A stretch of DNA of 64,000 bases from Watersipora subatra (lineage: Eukaryota > Bryozoa > Gymnolaemata > Cheilostomatida > Watersiporidae), in contig NC_088712.1 in assembly GCF_963576615.1 (NCBI RefSeq), positions 53,363,114 to 53,427,113 on the forward strand, in the 5' to 3' direction. A program made the position numbers and the translations under genes. Positions within the stretch are counted from its first letter, which is position 1. The number at the start of each line of letters is the position of its first letter. The notes below the pieces were generated by a model. It saw only the letters and a program-made list of their open reading frames with translations. It had not been told where the DNA came from and made no database searches. Positions 15,501-26,600 of this stretch are shown in pieces.

Positions 15501-16298
15501 ATAAGCTAGTACTTACTAATAAGAGCTGTGAGAGCGAGTATAAAATGATGTTGAGCCCCGTAGAGTAGTATGCATATTATCACCCACATAGTGACATGTA
15601 TCGCTCAATGAATCCATTAATCTCATGTAACTTAATTGGTAAGACATTTGTCTGGCACATGGGACATCCCGCGATCAAATTCAGCACGAAACGGATATTT
15701 CATTCCTAAACTTTATAACTGTAGCTGGACAAGCTGAAACCCGCACACAAACTTTGAGATTTATATACATAGATGAGAGAGAGAGAGCTCATAAGATTGG
15801 TCAATGAATTTATGACACTATTTCACACAGTCATGCAAACCTTTTCGCGATGTACCAAAAGTATTAAAGAAAACATCCAGTGCATGCCTATGTTACACCT
15901 TTTCATAACAGCCAAAACTAAAAATAATATAAAAGTTGATGGACAATTCCAAAGCCACAGAATTTATTGTAAAGTGCTTACGCTGAAGTCTCGCTCTCAT
16001 GTGTAGCCTCTACTGCGTCATCAGACTTTACAAGGTCGTCATCGAGAGAAGCCCAGTCATCCGATGCTTGCATGTCATTCATCTCACTCTTCGCTTGGAC
16101 CTCGCTGTCATCACCATTGGTTGCCAAAGATTCATCTTCATTGGTCACCAAAGATTCATCTTCATTGGTCACATGATTTGACATATCCGTAGGTGCACTC
16201 TCGCTTTCCATGTTGCTATCATCAGTGGTGTTTGTCATGCTCTCTATAGGCTTATCAGATGGCTCATTATTTTCCAAGACAACATCAACTTCTGCCAT
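553..16298 (-). CDS. PRPF39: PRPF39, pre-mRNA-processing factor 39 (N-terminal 463 residues, 3' end outside window)
   Basis: Coding exons in gene order: 16298-15982, 12145-12054, 11942-11836, 9370-9245, 8824-8721, 7457-7290, 7005-6812, 2227-2078, 683-553. All have AG/GT borders and the reading frame carries through every junction (1389 bases, 463 codons). PRPF39/Prp39 is a HAT-repeat (half-a-TPR) protein of the U1 snRNP that acts in 5' splice-site recognition in the nucleus. Recognisable family blocks are [68 protein letters not shown] and [16 protein letters not shown]. The first exon encodes an acidic, low-complexity tail (about residues 1-105) with a tandem [12 protein letters not shown] octapeptide. 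I placed the start at MAEVDVV because a TTTAG acceptor lies 2 bases before that ATG; the upstream in-frame ATG would be in intron. At least one non-coding 5' exon is therefore expected at higher coordinates. The last exon ends in phase 0 and the C-terminal HAT repeats are missing from the window. Confidence 0.95.
1318..1719. mobile_element. 402-bp TA-flanked MITE (family A, copy 1)
   Basis: Imperfect terminal inverted repeats (CCATACTTTTCGGACTAT at the left, ATAGTCCAAAAAGTACGG at the right) are bounded by TA on both sides. The interior has repeated CCGCA/TGCGG motifs. The related copy at 10064-10462 reads in the opposite orientation and has an identifiable empty site, which confirms a TA target duplication (Tc1/mariner-type non-autonomous element). 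It lies in a PRPF39 intron. Confidence 0.85.
3544..3690 (+). mobile_element. pogo/Tigger-like transposon end (fragment)
   Basis: The run starts CAGTGAAACTCGGATAACTC just after a TA-rich tract and repeats GATAACTCG/GGTTAACTC motifs, as in pogo/Tigger-type terminal repeats. No matching right end is visible, so it is probably a truncated copy. The left boundary is clear and the right one is not. Confidence 0.5.
3997..4049. repeat. near-perfect hairpin of about 53 bp
   Basis: GGTTAAAACGCTC is followed by an A-rich/T-rich inverted core around TACGTATGTA and then GAGCGTTTTAATC. The same right arm (TTTTTCTTCTGAGCGTTTTAACC) recurs near 11165-11190, so it belongs to a dispersed family. Confidence 0.6.
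4049..4715 (+). mobile_element. hAT-like non-autonomous element, right end lost
   Basis: It opens with CAGGGTTGG, a terminus typical of hAT elements, followed by repeated ATTTAAATCGATTT units (4075-4160). It closes with a mirrored AAAAATCATGATTTTTT tract (4655-4712). The expected CCAACCCTG right terminus is absent; the tract runs into a Helitron-like fragment. Family assignment rests only on the terminus. Confidence 0.45.
4735..4946 (+). mobile_element. Helitron-like element, 3' part (copy a)
   Basis: This shares the 3' half of the 58905-59294 element (the stretch from CACTAAAGCTTGCTCTCAC on), including CCTGTGCAACGCC, a decayed form of the subterminal hairpin, and ends GCTAG followed by T. 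The 5' half is missing. It lies in a PRPF39 intron. Confidence 0.65.
5008..5092 (-). other. tRNA-like sequence (tRNA-derived SINE head or decayed tRNA)
   Basis: On the minus strand there is an A box (TGGCTGCATGG) and a near-perfect B box (GGTTCGATTCT) 55 bases apart, with a possible anticodon stem (CATGG/CCATG) between them and TTTTT just downstream. The acceptor arms do not pair and the spacing is about 10 bases longer than in a class I tRNA. A functional tRNA is therefore unlikely; a Pol III-derived repeat fits better. Confidence 0.45.
5590..5990. repeat. dispersed repeat, copy 1
   Basis: It matches 62630-62855 in the same orientation, sharing TTGCTAATTATTTC, ATGAAGTTTGAAAGTTA and TATTATTACCC. 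A shorter match is at 5180-5255. It ends in a CCCGGGCGATGTCGAGC hairpin-like motif, which suggests the 3' part of another Helitron-like family. Confidence 0.55.
9452..10655. mobile_element. TA-flanked TIR element (family B, copy 1) with a nested MITE
   Basis: Perfect 15-bp terminal repeats, CCCTAGGACACTTAT and its complement, are flanked by TA on each side. Subterminal TTCGCG/CGCGAA motifs recur. A family A MITE is inserted at 10064-10462. The second copy at 13519-14604 has the uninterrupted sequence at the corresponding point. No intact transposase is seen; it is a non-autonomous Tc1/mariner-type element in a PRPF39 intron. Confidence 0.9.
10064..10462. mobile_element. family A MITE (copy 2), nested inside a family B element
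   Basis: The termini CCATACTTTTCTGACTAT and ATAGTCTGAAAAGTACTG are flanked by TA duplications. The empty site, AAACTAGTCCC, is present at about 14425 in the other family B copy. Filled and empty sites together prove insertion at a single TA. Confidence 0.9.
12590..12672 (+). other. tRNA-like sequence
   Basis: A B-box-like GAGTTTGAATCCC lies about 45 bases after a weak A-box-like stretch. Cloverleaf pairing is poor, so this is probably a SINE head or chance. It lies in a PRPF39 intron. Confidence 0.25.
13519..14604. mobile_element. TA-flanked TIR element (family B, copy 2) with a different nested MITE
   Basis: It has the same CCCTAGGACACTTAT termini and TA flanks as 9452-10655. Compared with copy 1, the interior between two CATTGATA repeats is missing, and a separate TIR element (13659-14340) sits at that point. 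Its right half (GTTCACAATTACAAACTAGTCC) supplies the empty site for the MITE in copy 1. Confidence 0.88.
13659..14340. mobile_element. 682-bp TA-flanked TIR element (family C), nested
   Basis: The termini CTGTAGAATGGAATTT and AAATTCCATTCTACAG are exact inverted repeats bounded by TA. A 43-codon ORF begins at 13951 ([11 protein letters not shown]) and contains an acidic stretch. It may be a leftover of an internal gene, but I do not recognise it. Confidence 0.85.
15387..15773 (-). mobile_element. Helitron-like element with tRNA-like core (copy b)
   Basis: On the minus strand it runs from TCTATGTATATAAATCTC to the subterminal hairpin CCCGTGCAACGCCGGG and a decayed CTAG end (TTAG). It lacks terminal inverted repeats and target duplications, as expected for Helitrons. 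The internal tRNA-like part is more diverged than in copy e. It lies about 210 bases downstream of the PRPF39 first coding exon, in intron. Confidence 0.75.
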
Positions 16299-16372
16299 TT
16301 CTAAACCTACATAAGCAATGATAGGCAAGTGCATCTAGAGAAGACTTAATTTAGTCTATATTCTAACAAATA

Positions 16373-18174
16373 CCCTACAGGATGAATTTATTCGCGGAGT
16401 TATATTTCGCGAAAATTGTCTTTTCATACATTTTCGTGGATGAATTTATTCGCGGCTGAAAACTGCCGCTCTCTAGGAAAAGTTAACTCTATTGCGGCTA
16501 GTAATAGTTATTACTACGCATGCGCACACCGTGTGTTCCGGTTTATATTTAGCTTACAACTGCGAGGCGATCATGCTATTCTACGGTAAACAATTTTTGC
16601 TGCGTCCAGAGGTTTTCACGAATATTCATCGCTTTGGAGGCCTTTGATAAGCCAACAACTTGTAGTAAGTAATGAGTTTTTACATTTACTAAATTAGTTG
16701 AATTTTACTTTGGTTCTTCGGTAAAACGCAATACTACCGTATTTTTTTCCATCCCTACTGCTTCATTATTTGTTTTAGTGTGAGAGAGAGATTTTTCATC
16801 ATACACCGAAGAACAATGATTGCAAGGGTGGTAGATATCATTCTTAGAAGATCACCAATCATTCAGGGAGGTCCGGAAATTGAGGTTGAAGTGACCGCAG
16901 CTACTTACGAGAAGAATATATCTGTTTTTAAAAAAGGAAGAAAAACGCCTTTACGAGCACAAATCTTTGGCCAACCGGCAGAACTTTGCAATAGTAAGCC
17001 ACGAGGAGAGTTCTGATGATAATTTCCTTACCAGCCATGTAGTAGCGAGAGAATCGCCTTCAACACCTACCCAAGACAGTGACAGACCTGCTATTAGTAA
17101 AATAACTAGTCAGAAAGCACCATTACACGCTAGTATTCACATATCATGAGTACCAGTTTAATTTTATTGCTAGACAACCGCCATATAGACTAAACTGTTC
17201 ATATTTACTCCATTCATCGTTTGTAAAATTTTATTTGCATTTGAAATATTTTATTTGTACACTCAAGTTTGTAATAAATTATAATATATCTATACATGAA
17301 ATAAAATATATAATTTAATCACGTTTGCTGCAGCGATATCAATGAGTTGTTGTCGATGTAAGGATCTAGGTTGACTGGTTGCCTCTCTGCCAATATTCCT
17401 GCCTTGATGAATATTACTACTTGTCTCTAGTTTTCGTAATCGGAGTAGGTTGTTTCATTCTCAATCTGCAGTAAACACAAAAGAGAAAAAATATTAACGA
17501 GTGTTGAGGAAGTACAAAAACAATAGCTGAAGTATTCGATGAAAGCGATCAGTTTTTAAACAAAAGAATTAACTAATGCAGTTGATTATAAAAAAACGTA
17601 TCTGCACTGCAAATCAAATACATACCATAATGTCCAGATCAGAATCATGATCGTCCTTGACTTCGGTACTAGAGATTGATGAAGTTGATTCTAATGTAGA
17701 AAGACTAGGAGAGCATTTTTCTATGCTGAAGCCATGCCGAATAACTTGTAAAAACTTTGAATAATTTTGTAAAGTTTGACGCAATGGCAATAAAGCTCGA
17801 AGCCTGGCGATGATTTTAAAGAAGTTTTGGAACTCGGCTACGTTTAGTACTTCTGCCTCGCGGCTATTTTCGCGATGACGCCATTCTGCATATCTTGTGA
17901 CAACCTCGAATAATTTTGTAAATAAATGTGATGCATTGCCAATGGTGTTAGCTCAAAGCTCAGGCAATGATTTTAAAAATGTTTTGGAACTCAATTACGT
18001 TTAGTATTTACATTAAAAACTAGGCTAGCGACTAGTTTTCAATTTGATGCAGTAGTTAATCTCTCTTGTGATTAAAAATAGAACTAATTATTCACTGAAT
18101 TTAATAATTCGCAGGATTGACTGTTCACGAAATCGCGAATTTTTATGACCAACGAATATTTTCATCCTGTAGGG
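16373..18174. mobile_element. 1.8-kb TA-flanked TIR element beside the PRPF39 start (family D)
   Basis: The termini CCCTACAGGATGAA and TTCATCCTGTAGGG are inverted repeats flanked by TA, and TATTCGCG/CGCGAAT motifs follow as in family B. Inside, on the plus strand, is a split open frame: 16780-17016 (MRERFFIIHRR) and an overlapping frame ending at 17149, followed by AATAAA at about 17274. This may be a frameshifted or spliced element gene. I do not recognise the product. The element starts only 75 bases upstream of the PRPF39 ATG. Confidence 0.82.
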
Positions 18175-20677
18175 TAGATCTGATTAACTTTTTTTTAAAC
18201 TTACCAGGTTTTTCAAGTTTGTCAACAGTACATACGCTTACTCCAAAACAAAAGCTTTCTTACAACTGCCTAAGAAACTTAGGCTACCAAACTTTATAAT
18301 CGACCTGAAGGTTACAACTATAAAAAGTTTTAGTTAGTGTTATAATGAAGTAAAACTGCCTAAGGCATGAATAATGTAGAACATTTTCTTTATGTGATAA
18401 AGCAGCTAGACCTAACAAATTTTGTTGGAGATGAAGCATCAATAGCATTGATTGATGTATGAGCAAAACACATTGATGTGTACATACATACACATTGATG
18501 TGCGAACATACACATTGATGTGTATGTTTTAAATGTATGAGCTTAGCTGTACTTGAACCAACTTTGGGTAACTTGGATGCCTTCACTGACTTGCTATGAA
18601 GAATTATGTACAAAATCAAGTATTCCCTAGTGAAGTGACACTAGACTCTTGCTTTCTTCATGGACGTATGTACATAAGACGCTTTCACACAAAAATGTTT
18701 CAATCAAACGAGAATTAATGTTTCAATGAGATATTGAAAGCAGCCCTAATAAAAACAAGCACTGAAACACGGCTCTTCATCAATATGGCTTTTCACACGC
18801 AGAGAGTTATTCTTTTAAATGGTTTTCAACCAGAGTTTATGCAGGAATCTTTAAAACTGAATGAAAATGCTGTATTCACATTTGACTATATAATATACCA
18901 TAGGAGTGAGAGTTGTGCGAGTCATATTTCATCTATTATGTTTCAGTGAACTTTTTTACTGTTAACTGGGCAGGTGAGTTCTATATATTTTGAATTTCTT
19001 TACCTAATTGCGAGTGAAATGTCTATTTGTAGGGCATTTTTACAGTTCAGTTGTGACACAGTATGCTTGAAATAGACATTCAATTTCCATGTGACTCCTG
19101 AATCCAAATGTTATTTATCTAGTTTTTCGTAGTTTGCTTTGAAATAAAACAGCAAAACCTTTAGGTAGTACTTAACTGGCAATTATAGATAATGCAATAT
19201 ATGCATCCTGGCATATAATAATGGCAAAGCGACATATATGTTAGAAAACAATCTACTGATACACATCCTTGAGGATAAGCTGCGCAAATAGATTACTTCA
19301 ATTTTATAACCACCATTATTGACATCAAAGCTAGTTTCCTGGCTGCATTTTCTGTCATACATCCAAAACTCTCTAGCTAAGTAGAGCTTTGAGGGTTTGT
19401 GCTATCTACTTGCTTAACAATCAGTCAAATATTTTAAAAATGGTGGAGCATGTAGCGGAAAAAAGTGATTGCGAAATGTAAAAAGTAATTTTTAATAACT
19501 GTGAGAGGGTCTTAATAACATCGTGAAAAGTTGCTTCAAAGCTCAATGCAGACAACACAAAATCATTGCACAATAGCAACAAATCAAAAATATCAAGGCT
19601 GAGTGATATATCAAAGATTTATCACCTAAAAATAAGAAATTACCATAAAAGAAAGTAAAAATGGTACTAATTTTACTGTTTATAAATTTGCAGTTTGAAA
19701 TTAAATTGGCGAATGACAAAAGCAAGAGAAAACGTATGACTAATTTTGTGCCAACAAAGTTGTACTTCAACATGATATTGAAATCATTTACATTTTATAT
19801 CTTAGTGAAACAACAACAACTTGGGCGTTTTCTATAGTTTTAGAACTCTTATATCGAATGTCTAAAAATTACTAGTTTGTAGGTGTTTAGAAACGTGATT
19901 CGAATATTTTGTCGTTTTAAAAACTGAAACAACTCTGTTGTCAAATAGTGTTGCATACAAATCTAACTTTATTTCTACGATAAAAAATGATTGTATAAAA
20001 AAATTGTGAGATTTTAATGGAAGTATGAGCGTATTATTAGGATTTTATTACACGGCATGTTTTTGCAATCGCAACTCAAAATATGAACAAAACCTACAAT
20101 CAACGAAAAAATATTTAACACAAAGAACAAAGGAACAAAATAAAAAATCCATCATTTACAAGATAGCATCTTCAAAAACTATCTTATATGTTACTATCTG
20201 ACTACAAATGGCTGTACAGCAAAACTTATTAATGGCAGCGGTCGTGCGTGGAGACAATGACCTTGAACGGTTGGTGGACAATCTATGTACATGTTCATGC
20301 ATAGACTGTAGTACGAGATTCCCTTTGAAAATTGTGTGCGCCTTAATTAATTAGACTATGACGGCGCTTGCATTTGTAAGAGGAGATAACTACTACGCCA
20401 ACTAAACAAAAAAGAACCTTCAAAACTTCCGCTTTTTAATAGTAGTTGCTATTGCAGTATTAAATATTTACGCTATTATTCGTTGCAGCAAACTTGACGG
20501 AATTTAAAAAAGCTTTCAAACCCTACAAATTTTGCAGTGCTAAAACCAATTTGCCAATTACACCTTCGTAAACTGTTACCTATTCAGAATTCCATCGAGA
20601 ATAATAACTTCGTTGTTGGAAACATCCATAGGTGCTAGCGTCTGGAATACGTTTTGCGTCTGCACGTTTGCCTTGCA
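18175..20677. other. intergenic region between divergent PRPF39 and NMNAT
   Basis: Any non-coding first exon of PRPF39 and the promoters of both genes should lie here, but I see no clear TATA or initiator signal. A short tandem of CACATTGATGTG units is at 18468-18530. No further gene is supported. Confidence 0.5.
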
Positions 20678-23600
20678 ATGGCTAGCTTCGTGCCTAAACC
20701 GGTTGTACTCTACTGTGCAGGCTGTTTTAATCCGATAACAAACAAACACTTGCGGATTATGGGTGAGTAACATTCCTATTTATGCAAGTTGTTTGCCATC
20801 CTAAAGAATAATAACTGACGAAAGGGTATGTTACAGCTTTGATAACTTGACTAGCAAGACCTAAACTGCCTGGAAACACTAACGTGATAGTAGATCCGTT
20901 ATAGGTATGGAGACCACCACCTCTCTAACCTAAACTCTGTATCACTTGTCACCAAGCCTATTGTAGTCGCCTATAAACTGGATACCTTTCAAGTCATTCT
21001 TAAACATTGATATCCCCTAACCACCAAATTGGAAATGTACAAAGGTTACGAGTGTGATAAGTAAACTTTAGTATGGACTTTCTTCAATGACTACTTGTAT
21101 TCGAATGAATTTCACATATCCACCAGAAAGCTAAAATAATGAGCTAATCACACAAGGAAAATAATCCAACATTCCATAATGAGACAATGTAGCCACAAGT
21201 GATAATAAAGACACAGCTGTCAATTTAGTGCAAAGGTAGCTAAGACAACAATATTATATAATACTAATAGCCTACATGAATACAATAGACTCACTGAAAG
21301 CAGAATAAAAAGTAGGTTTAGCTGGCCGGCATAAAACATGCTATTTACAACTTTACTATATCATGCAATATATACAATTATTTAGCCACATTCCCACCTG
21401 ATCTCTATGATCAACCTAGTCTGTTATGTAAAAGTCTGCTTGCAACGATGGGGTTTCCGAGTTCTAACTGGACGTGTTGGACGATTAACATTTTCGTTAT
21501 CATCAGGCTCGCTATGTTCACCATCAGACGAATTACTTTGTTCACTGTCATTCCCAATGTCTAAGTCTGCATGTATAAACATTGGCTGCGCTTGATCTAT
21601 ACAGTCAGGACGCCAGCCAAACCTAACGTCTCTAACATGTTTAGACATATTATTCACTTTAACTACTGTGTTTGAGACGAGAGCTGTGATTATACCTGGT
21701 TTCCATACTGAAGCACTCTTAGCATTGCCTGGTTTCACATATACCTACATGATCGCCTATTTTATATGGGTTCAAGCTGGTATTATTTTTTACTTTTTGA
21801 GGCTTTCAAGTACTTTGGCTTATATTTGTGTAGTCTCTCAAATGGCACAACACCATCTGAATTAGGCGAGTTATTGTACCAGTAAACTATTTTGTTCACA
21901 CTGCCTCCTGACCATGCCAACATCCGTTTAATATTTCTGTGATTTCATTCAATGATGCCATTCCCAGACGGCCTGTATGCGCAACTAAATAATTGCACGA
22001 CATTCCACTTGCTCTACATTTGTGTCAAAGCTCTAAACCATGGTCCATTATCTGACAGTAGTTCAGCAGGAGAGCCACGTTCAGTAGATATGTGTTCTAA
22101 CTGCTCTGAAACAGCCGGCGATGTTTCATTTCTTAGTTTCCGCCATATCGCATATCTACTGGGTCCACAGTCTATCACTATTAGGTACGGAATACCATTG
22201 TGATGAGTTATGTCCGTCGCCAACCTATGCCAATCATCAGCGGCATCTGAATGTCCTTTGCTGATTCCGAGTAACTAATTCCAATCTAATTACTACCATT
22301 CTTGATAAAACAGACTGCTGGCATCCACTGTCAATGAGTGTTTTTACTGGTAATCCATCCACAGTCATAGTGATGATTGGTAGCGCCATATTTACTGCTG
22401 GTTGCTCGGGCAAAAATCTGTTGCAGATACTCCCCTGTTCTCATTTCCCTGTTTGTTGGGGCACTGTCTCTGAACATGTCCAATAACCTGACAGTTATAG
22501 CAGCGAGGTTGCCCATTATAGCCTCTAAACTTTCTTCGAGTAGGGCACTCTCTTGAAATATACCCAAAGCCTAAACAAGAGTGACATTGCACAGCGTTCT
22601 TGACCTCCTTTTGAATGGTCGCGCTACACACATAAGCAGAACTATTACCACTGTTTGTAGAAGAAAGGATTGTTCGAGCTCGAGCCACTAGTTCATATAT
22701 CTAGACTCATTTCTTCTACTGCTGCTGTAGCTTTGAGTTGATTTGCTATGTCTACTGGCAGTCCTGATACGAAAGCACATTTAGGAAGTGGATTTGATTC
22801 CTTTTGACCAATAGCATCTACTAACTTCCTCAAGTCAGTCAAGAATATATCCACCGTTTCACCTTATTGCAAAACTTTGTTCGTAACTGATCGTAAGCAC
22901 TGTAACAGTTTATGCTAAATGCTGTCAGCAGTTCTTGCTTCAACTTGGCCTAGTCACCTTTAATGTCCTCTGAGAGCTGGTTATACAATGAAAATGCTGG
23001 TCCATTTAGAAACAATGGCACGAATGACTTTAGATCATCTATCTTCTGTAACTTAGCCACCAGCTCAAGCTTACTAATCCAAGACCTAAACTCCCCACTG
23101 GTGTTGCTGTCTTCATAGGTTAAATTGTAATCATCAAATCGGACAATTTAAATGACATACTGTAACATTGCCGAAATAGCTTGTGATAAGTAAACTTTAA
23201 TATGGACTTTCTAAAATGACTACTTGTATTCAAATGAATTTCACATATCCACCAGAAAGCTAAAATAATGAGCTAATCACACAAGGAAAATAATCCAACA
23301 TTTCATAATGAGACAATGTAGCCACAAGTGATAATAAAGACACAGCTGTCAATTTAGTGCAAAGGTAGCTAAGACAACAATATTATATGAATGTAAATGA
23401 ATATAATATGAATATATGAATACAATCCATCGTTTTTTTGACGTCATCAAGTCGTTTGCACATGCGCTTGTTCACGAAAAAGCCGCCATATTTGTAGAAA
23501 ACGATCGTTTTTCTTTTATTTATTAGTACTTTTAGATGTTGTTTTGATACTATAATAAAAAATTGCAAACAAAAACATCGTTTTCAAATTATCGTTCCAA

Positions 23601-26600
23601 AAGCTTCGTGTTTTTAACGATAAAATTGTCTATAAAGATGGCCGACAACGATAAAATGACGTCACGAAAAAACGAAGAATAGACTCACAGAAAGCAGAAT
23701 AAGAAGTAGGTTTAGCTGGCTGGCATAAAACACGCTATGTACAACTTTACTATATCATGTATTATACAATTATTTAGCCACAACGAGGAAGTGTAAACGC
23801 GAAATTCCAATTCACCGAGAACTAGTGGTTTACCATTTACAATAACAGATTTACTATAAACACATTTTATCCAAATATCGTCAATATCTGAGCCTTGTCA
23901 TTAATCTATCTTTCTTTGTTATGAAATTGGTATTTGATTGCTAACAACTGAGCTGGGTTTTAGGGGAATCCCTTTGTATCCAGTGTAATCGATCAGTATA
24001 ATCAATTAAACGGTTGGGAAAACATTGAATGGTTGATTAACCTCTGTTGTAACCTCTATTGAGCTTGATTGGTGATCATTAGAAGTGTTAATTGATAGGC
24101 AGTTGTGTCTAAAAAAGTTAAAGCACATATATTATATAATTTTTTTATTGTATATTTCAATACATCAAAGTCTTGGCTTTCGAATGAGCTATTGTTTTCT
24201 ATGGTGAGACAGGCATTGGTTGGTGTTTATAGGATTTCCCCAGAGCTCTACCGCGAAAAAGTTTACTGGCATAGTATCGAAAATTGTGACGTCACAATTC
24301 TCATATTCGTTGTTGTGTACTCTTACCGCTTATTTATCAACTACGAAAGTGACGATAATGACGCTAGTGGCAGGCGAAGATAGGACAACTTCAGAGAACC
24401 AATGAAGATGACAAAGGAATCGGTGTCATTAGTTTTCCATGTACATATTATTTCTATGACAAGTACCTCAGACTCCAAGAACCATACTATATTTTCTCGA
24501 TGATATTATGCACTAGCTCTTTATTTTTAATGCGATGTTAAGGGTGACGACTGAGATTAATTAATTTCAAGCATTGCGTGATCTCGCGAAAGTGCGATTG
24601 ACATTTAGTCCAAGGGCGACGCAACCGCAGGTCATAATTTAATCGATGTGATTCCATTACCTTTATCAACGACAGTATATTTATTGAAGCATAATTAATT
24701 AACCCAGAAAATGTGTTTGTATTGATCGGGCGTTAGCACGATCGCGGGCATTGTTGATTATCTAGAATCTTAGTTTATTGTTAGCGCTCTCCGGGTTTAA
24801 CAGCACCGATTGTCGCAAAAAAACGCAGCCTCAATAGCAGCGAAAGAGATCGACGACCTGAGGCTAAATGAGAATTATGACGCCACATTTTGAGTACCTG
24901 AACCAAGTGTTTTTTTTTGCAGGATGTACTTTTGACACCCCGTTTTTCATAGTTCTATTATTCTTTGTGTATTGAATATAGGCTCATTCGAAAGCCAAGA
25001 CTCTGATGTATTGAAATATATAATAAAAAAATTATGTAATTTATGTGCTTTAAGTTAATTTAAAGAGCCCAGATCTTTCTCAGTTGTGTTGCATTGCTCA
25101 TGCATACTTTTCCCATTTTTAGAGCTAGCTAGAGATGCACTCCACAAGACTGGTAAATATAAAGTGATAAAAGGCATCTTCTCTCCAGCGCACGACAAAT
25201 ATAATAAGCCAGTAAGTCTCTATGTCATTCAAAAGGAAAATCTTGCCACTGCATTTGTCTGTCACTTAAAGGTTGACTTGCAACAAAATTCACATTACCG
25301 TTAATTGATATGAAAAGATTCACCATGTCTTACTCTGTTGTGTTGTAGTTGCAAAATATGTGGAAAGGTGATTACAAGCTCTTAAAAGCTCAAAAACGAA
25401 CAGAAAATCGCAGCCACACGAGACCGCCGTAGTTTGGATTCCCTTTCCAAAACGGCTCAAATGTGATGTAGTTGTGAGAGATGGTTTCTCTTTACACTTT
25501 CTTGCAACCTTATTCGTCGAAATATTTTCACAAATATACTTCACGCATTCAATAAAACTATGTCTATTGATCTTGCGCGTCTATTTTATCGTCATCGTAA
25601 TGCTGTCACTTTGAGCACTGATATCTTATAACTTACCGTAAAAAATCGTTAAACTTTTTAACCTTACTTCGAATCATATCATATCGAGTACATATCATTG
25701 TCTGATAATCATGACGAGCCTGTTGGTCACCTGTGATAATCGAAAAGTGCTGCAAAAATTATTTGCGAAGTATTGGATCACATGATCAGATTACGACTTG
25801 ACGATTGAATAATGCCGAAACAAAACTGTAAAGTAGCGAGCATCTATATTTGATACGGGGTCTTCGGTAAAACCCGAAGTGTTTGTCATAAACTAGTGCT
25901 ACAATAAGTTTTATATTGAGCTTTGTATTGGCCTTTCAATTCACGTGAGAATATTCGTGACAAGACGATAACCAAATTTCGTGGTTACGTCATCGAAGTA
26001 AAGAGATTCCAATCTACGGCAGCTTTTCGTTTTTGAGCTTTTAAGAGCTTGTAATCACATTTCCACATATTTCGCACTTACAACACAACAGAGTAAGACA
26101 TGGTGAATCTTTTGATACCAAATAACTGTAATGTGAATTTTGTTGCAAGCCAACCTTTAAGGTTAAACGCTGCGATGGCAGTATCACATGTTCAGAATTG
26201 TTTTCTATCAATTAGTTAAATATTAAGCAGGTCAGCTAGCTGTTACACACTCAGTAACTGGTCTTCGCAAATATGTTCTTGTAATGTTGGTACATATGCT
26301 TTTTTTAGTTATATCATTATTTGCGTTTGCACATTGTGTTTCTGAAGATAACATGAGTTTTGGATCCAATACCTAAGGCTTGGTGTTATTTTCTCTTGCA
26401 ATCTCCAAAAGTATTTTTCTGCAGCTGTACGTTTACTTCTAGTTCTTAATTTCTTACAAGTACTGTGTGTAAATATTTGTTTGGATGTGTGGTATTGCAT
26501 TAGTAACAAATACCCTAGTTTGCATATTGTGTGTATGTTGCAGGGTCTCTTACCAGCCACCCACAGATATGAAATGGCCAAACTAGCTGTTAAGTCTAAT

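Larger units (their letters stand above)
21053..23782 (-). mobile_element. Decayed LTR retrotransposon in NMNAT intron 1
   Basis: Two LTRs (21053-21390 and 23182-23782) begin TGTGATAAG and end TTAGCCACA. The whole is flanked by the 5-bp duplication ACGAG. On the minus strand, gag-like sequence (about 23150-22700, with stops) is followed by two CCHC zinc knuckles (CHSCLGFGYISREC and CYNCQVIGHVQRQC), an aspartic protease core (LIDSGCQQSVLS, about 22325), integrase-core sequence with DNGPWF (22040-22220) and an integrase C-terminal region (21440-21740). Reverse transcriptase and RNase H are missing between protease and integrase. A purine-rich AGGTGGGAA lies next to the 3' LTR. The frame is broken, so the element is non-autonomous. 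Ty3-like or BEL-like class was not resolved. Confidence 0.9.

Noticed and set aside
16299..16334. Upstream in-frame ATG extending PRPF39 by 12 residues
   Set aside because: A TTTAG acceptor lies between it and MAEVDVV, and the extension has no counterpart in the family as far as I can judge.
24105..24383. A 92-codon frame in NMNAT intron 1
   Set aside because: It runs through the TIR of the TTAA-flanked element and has no recognisable domain.
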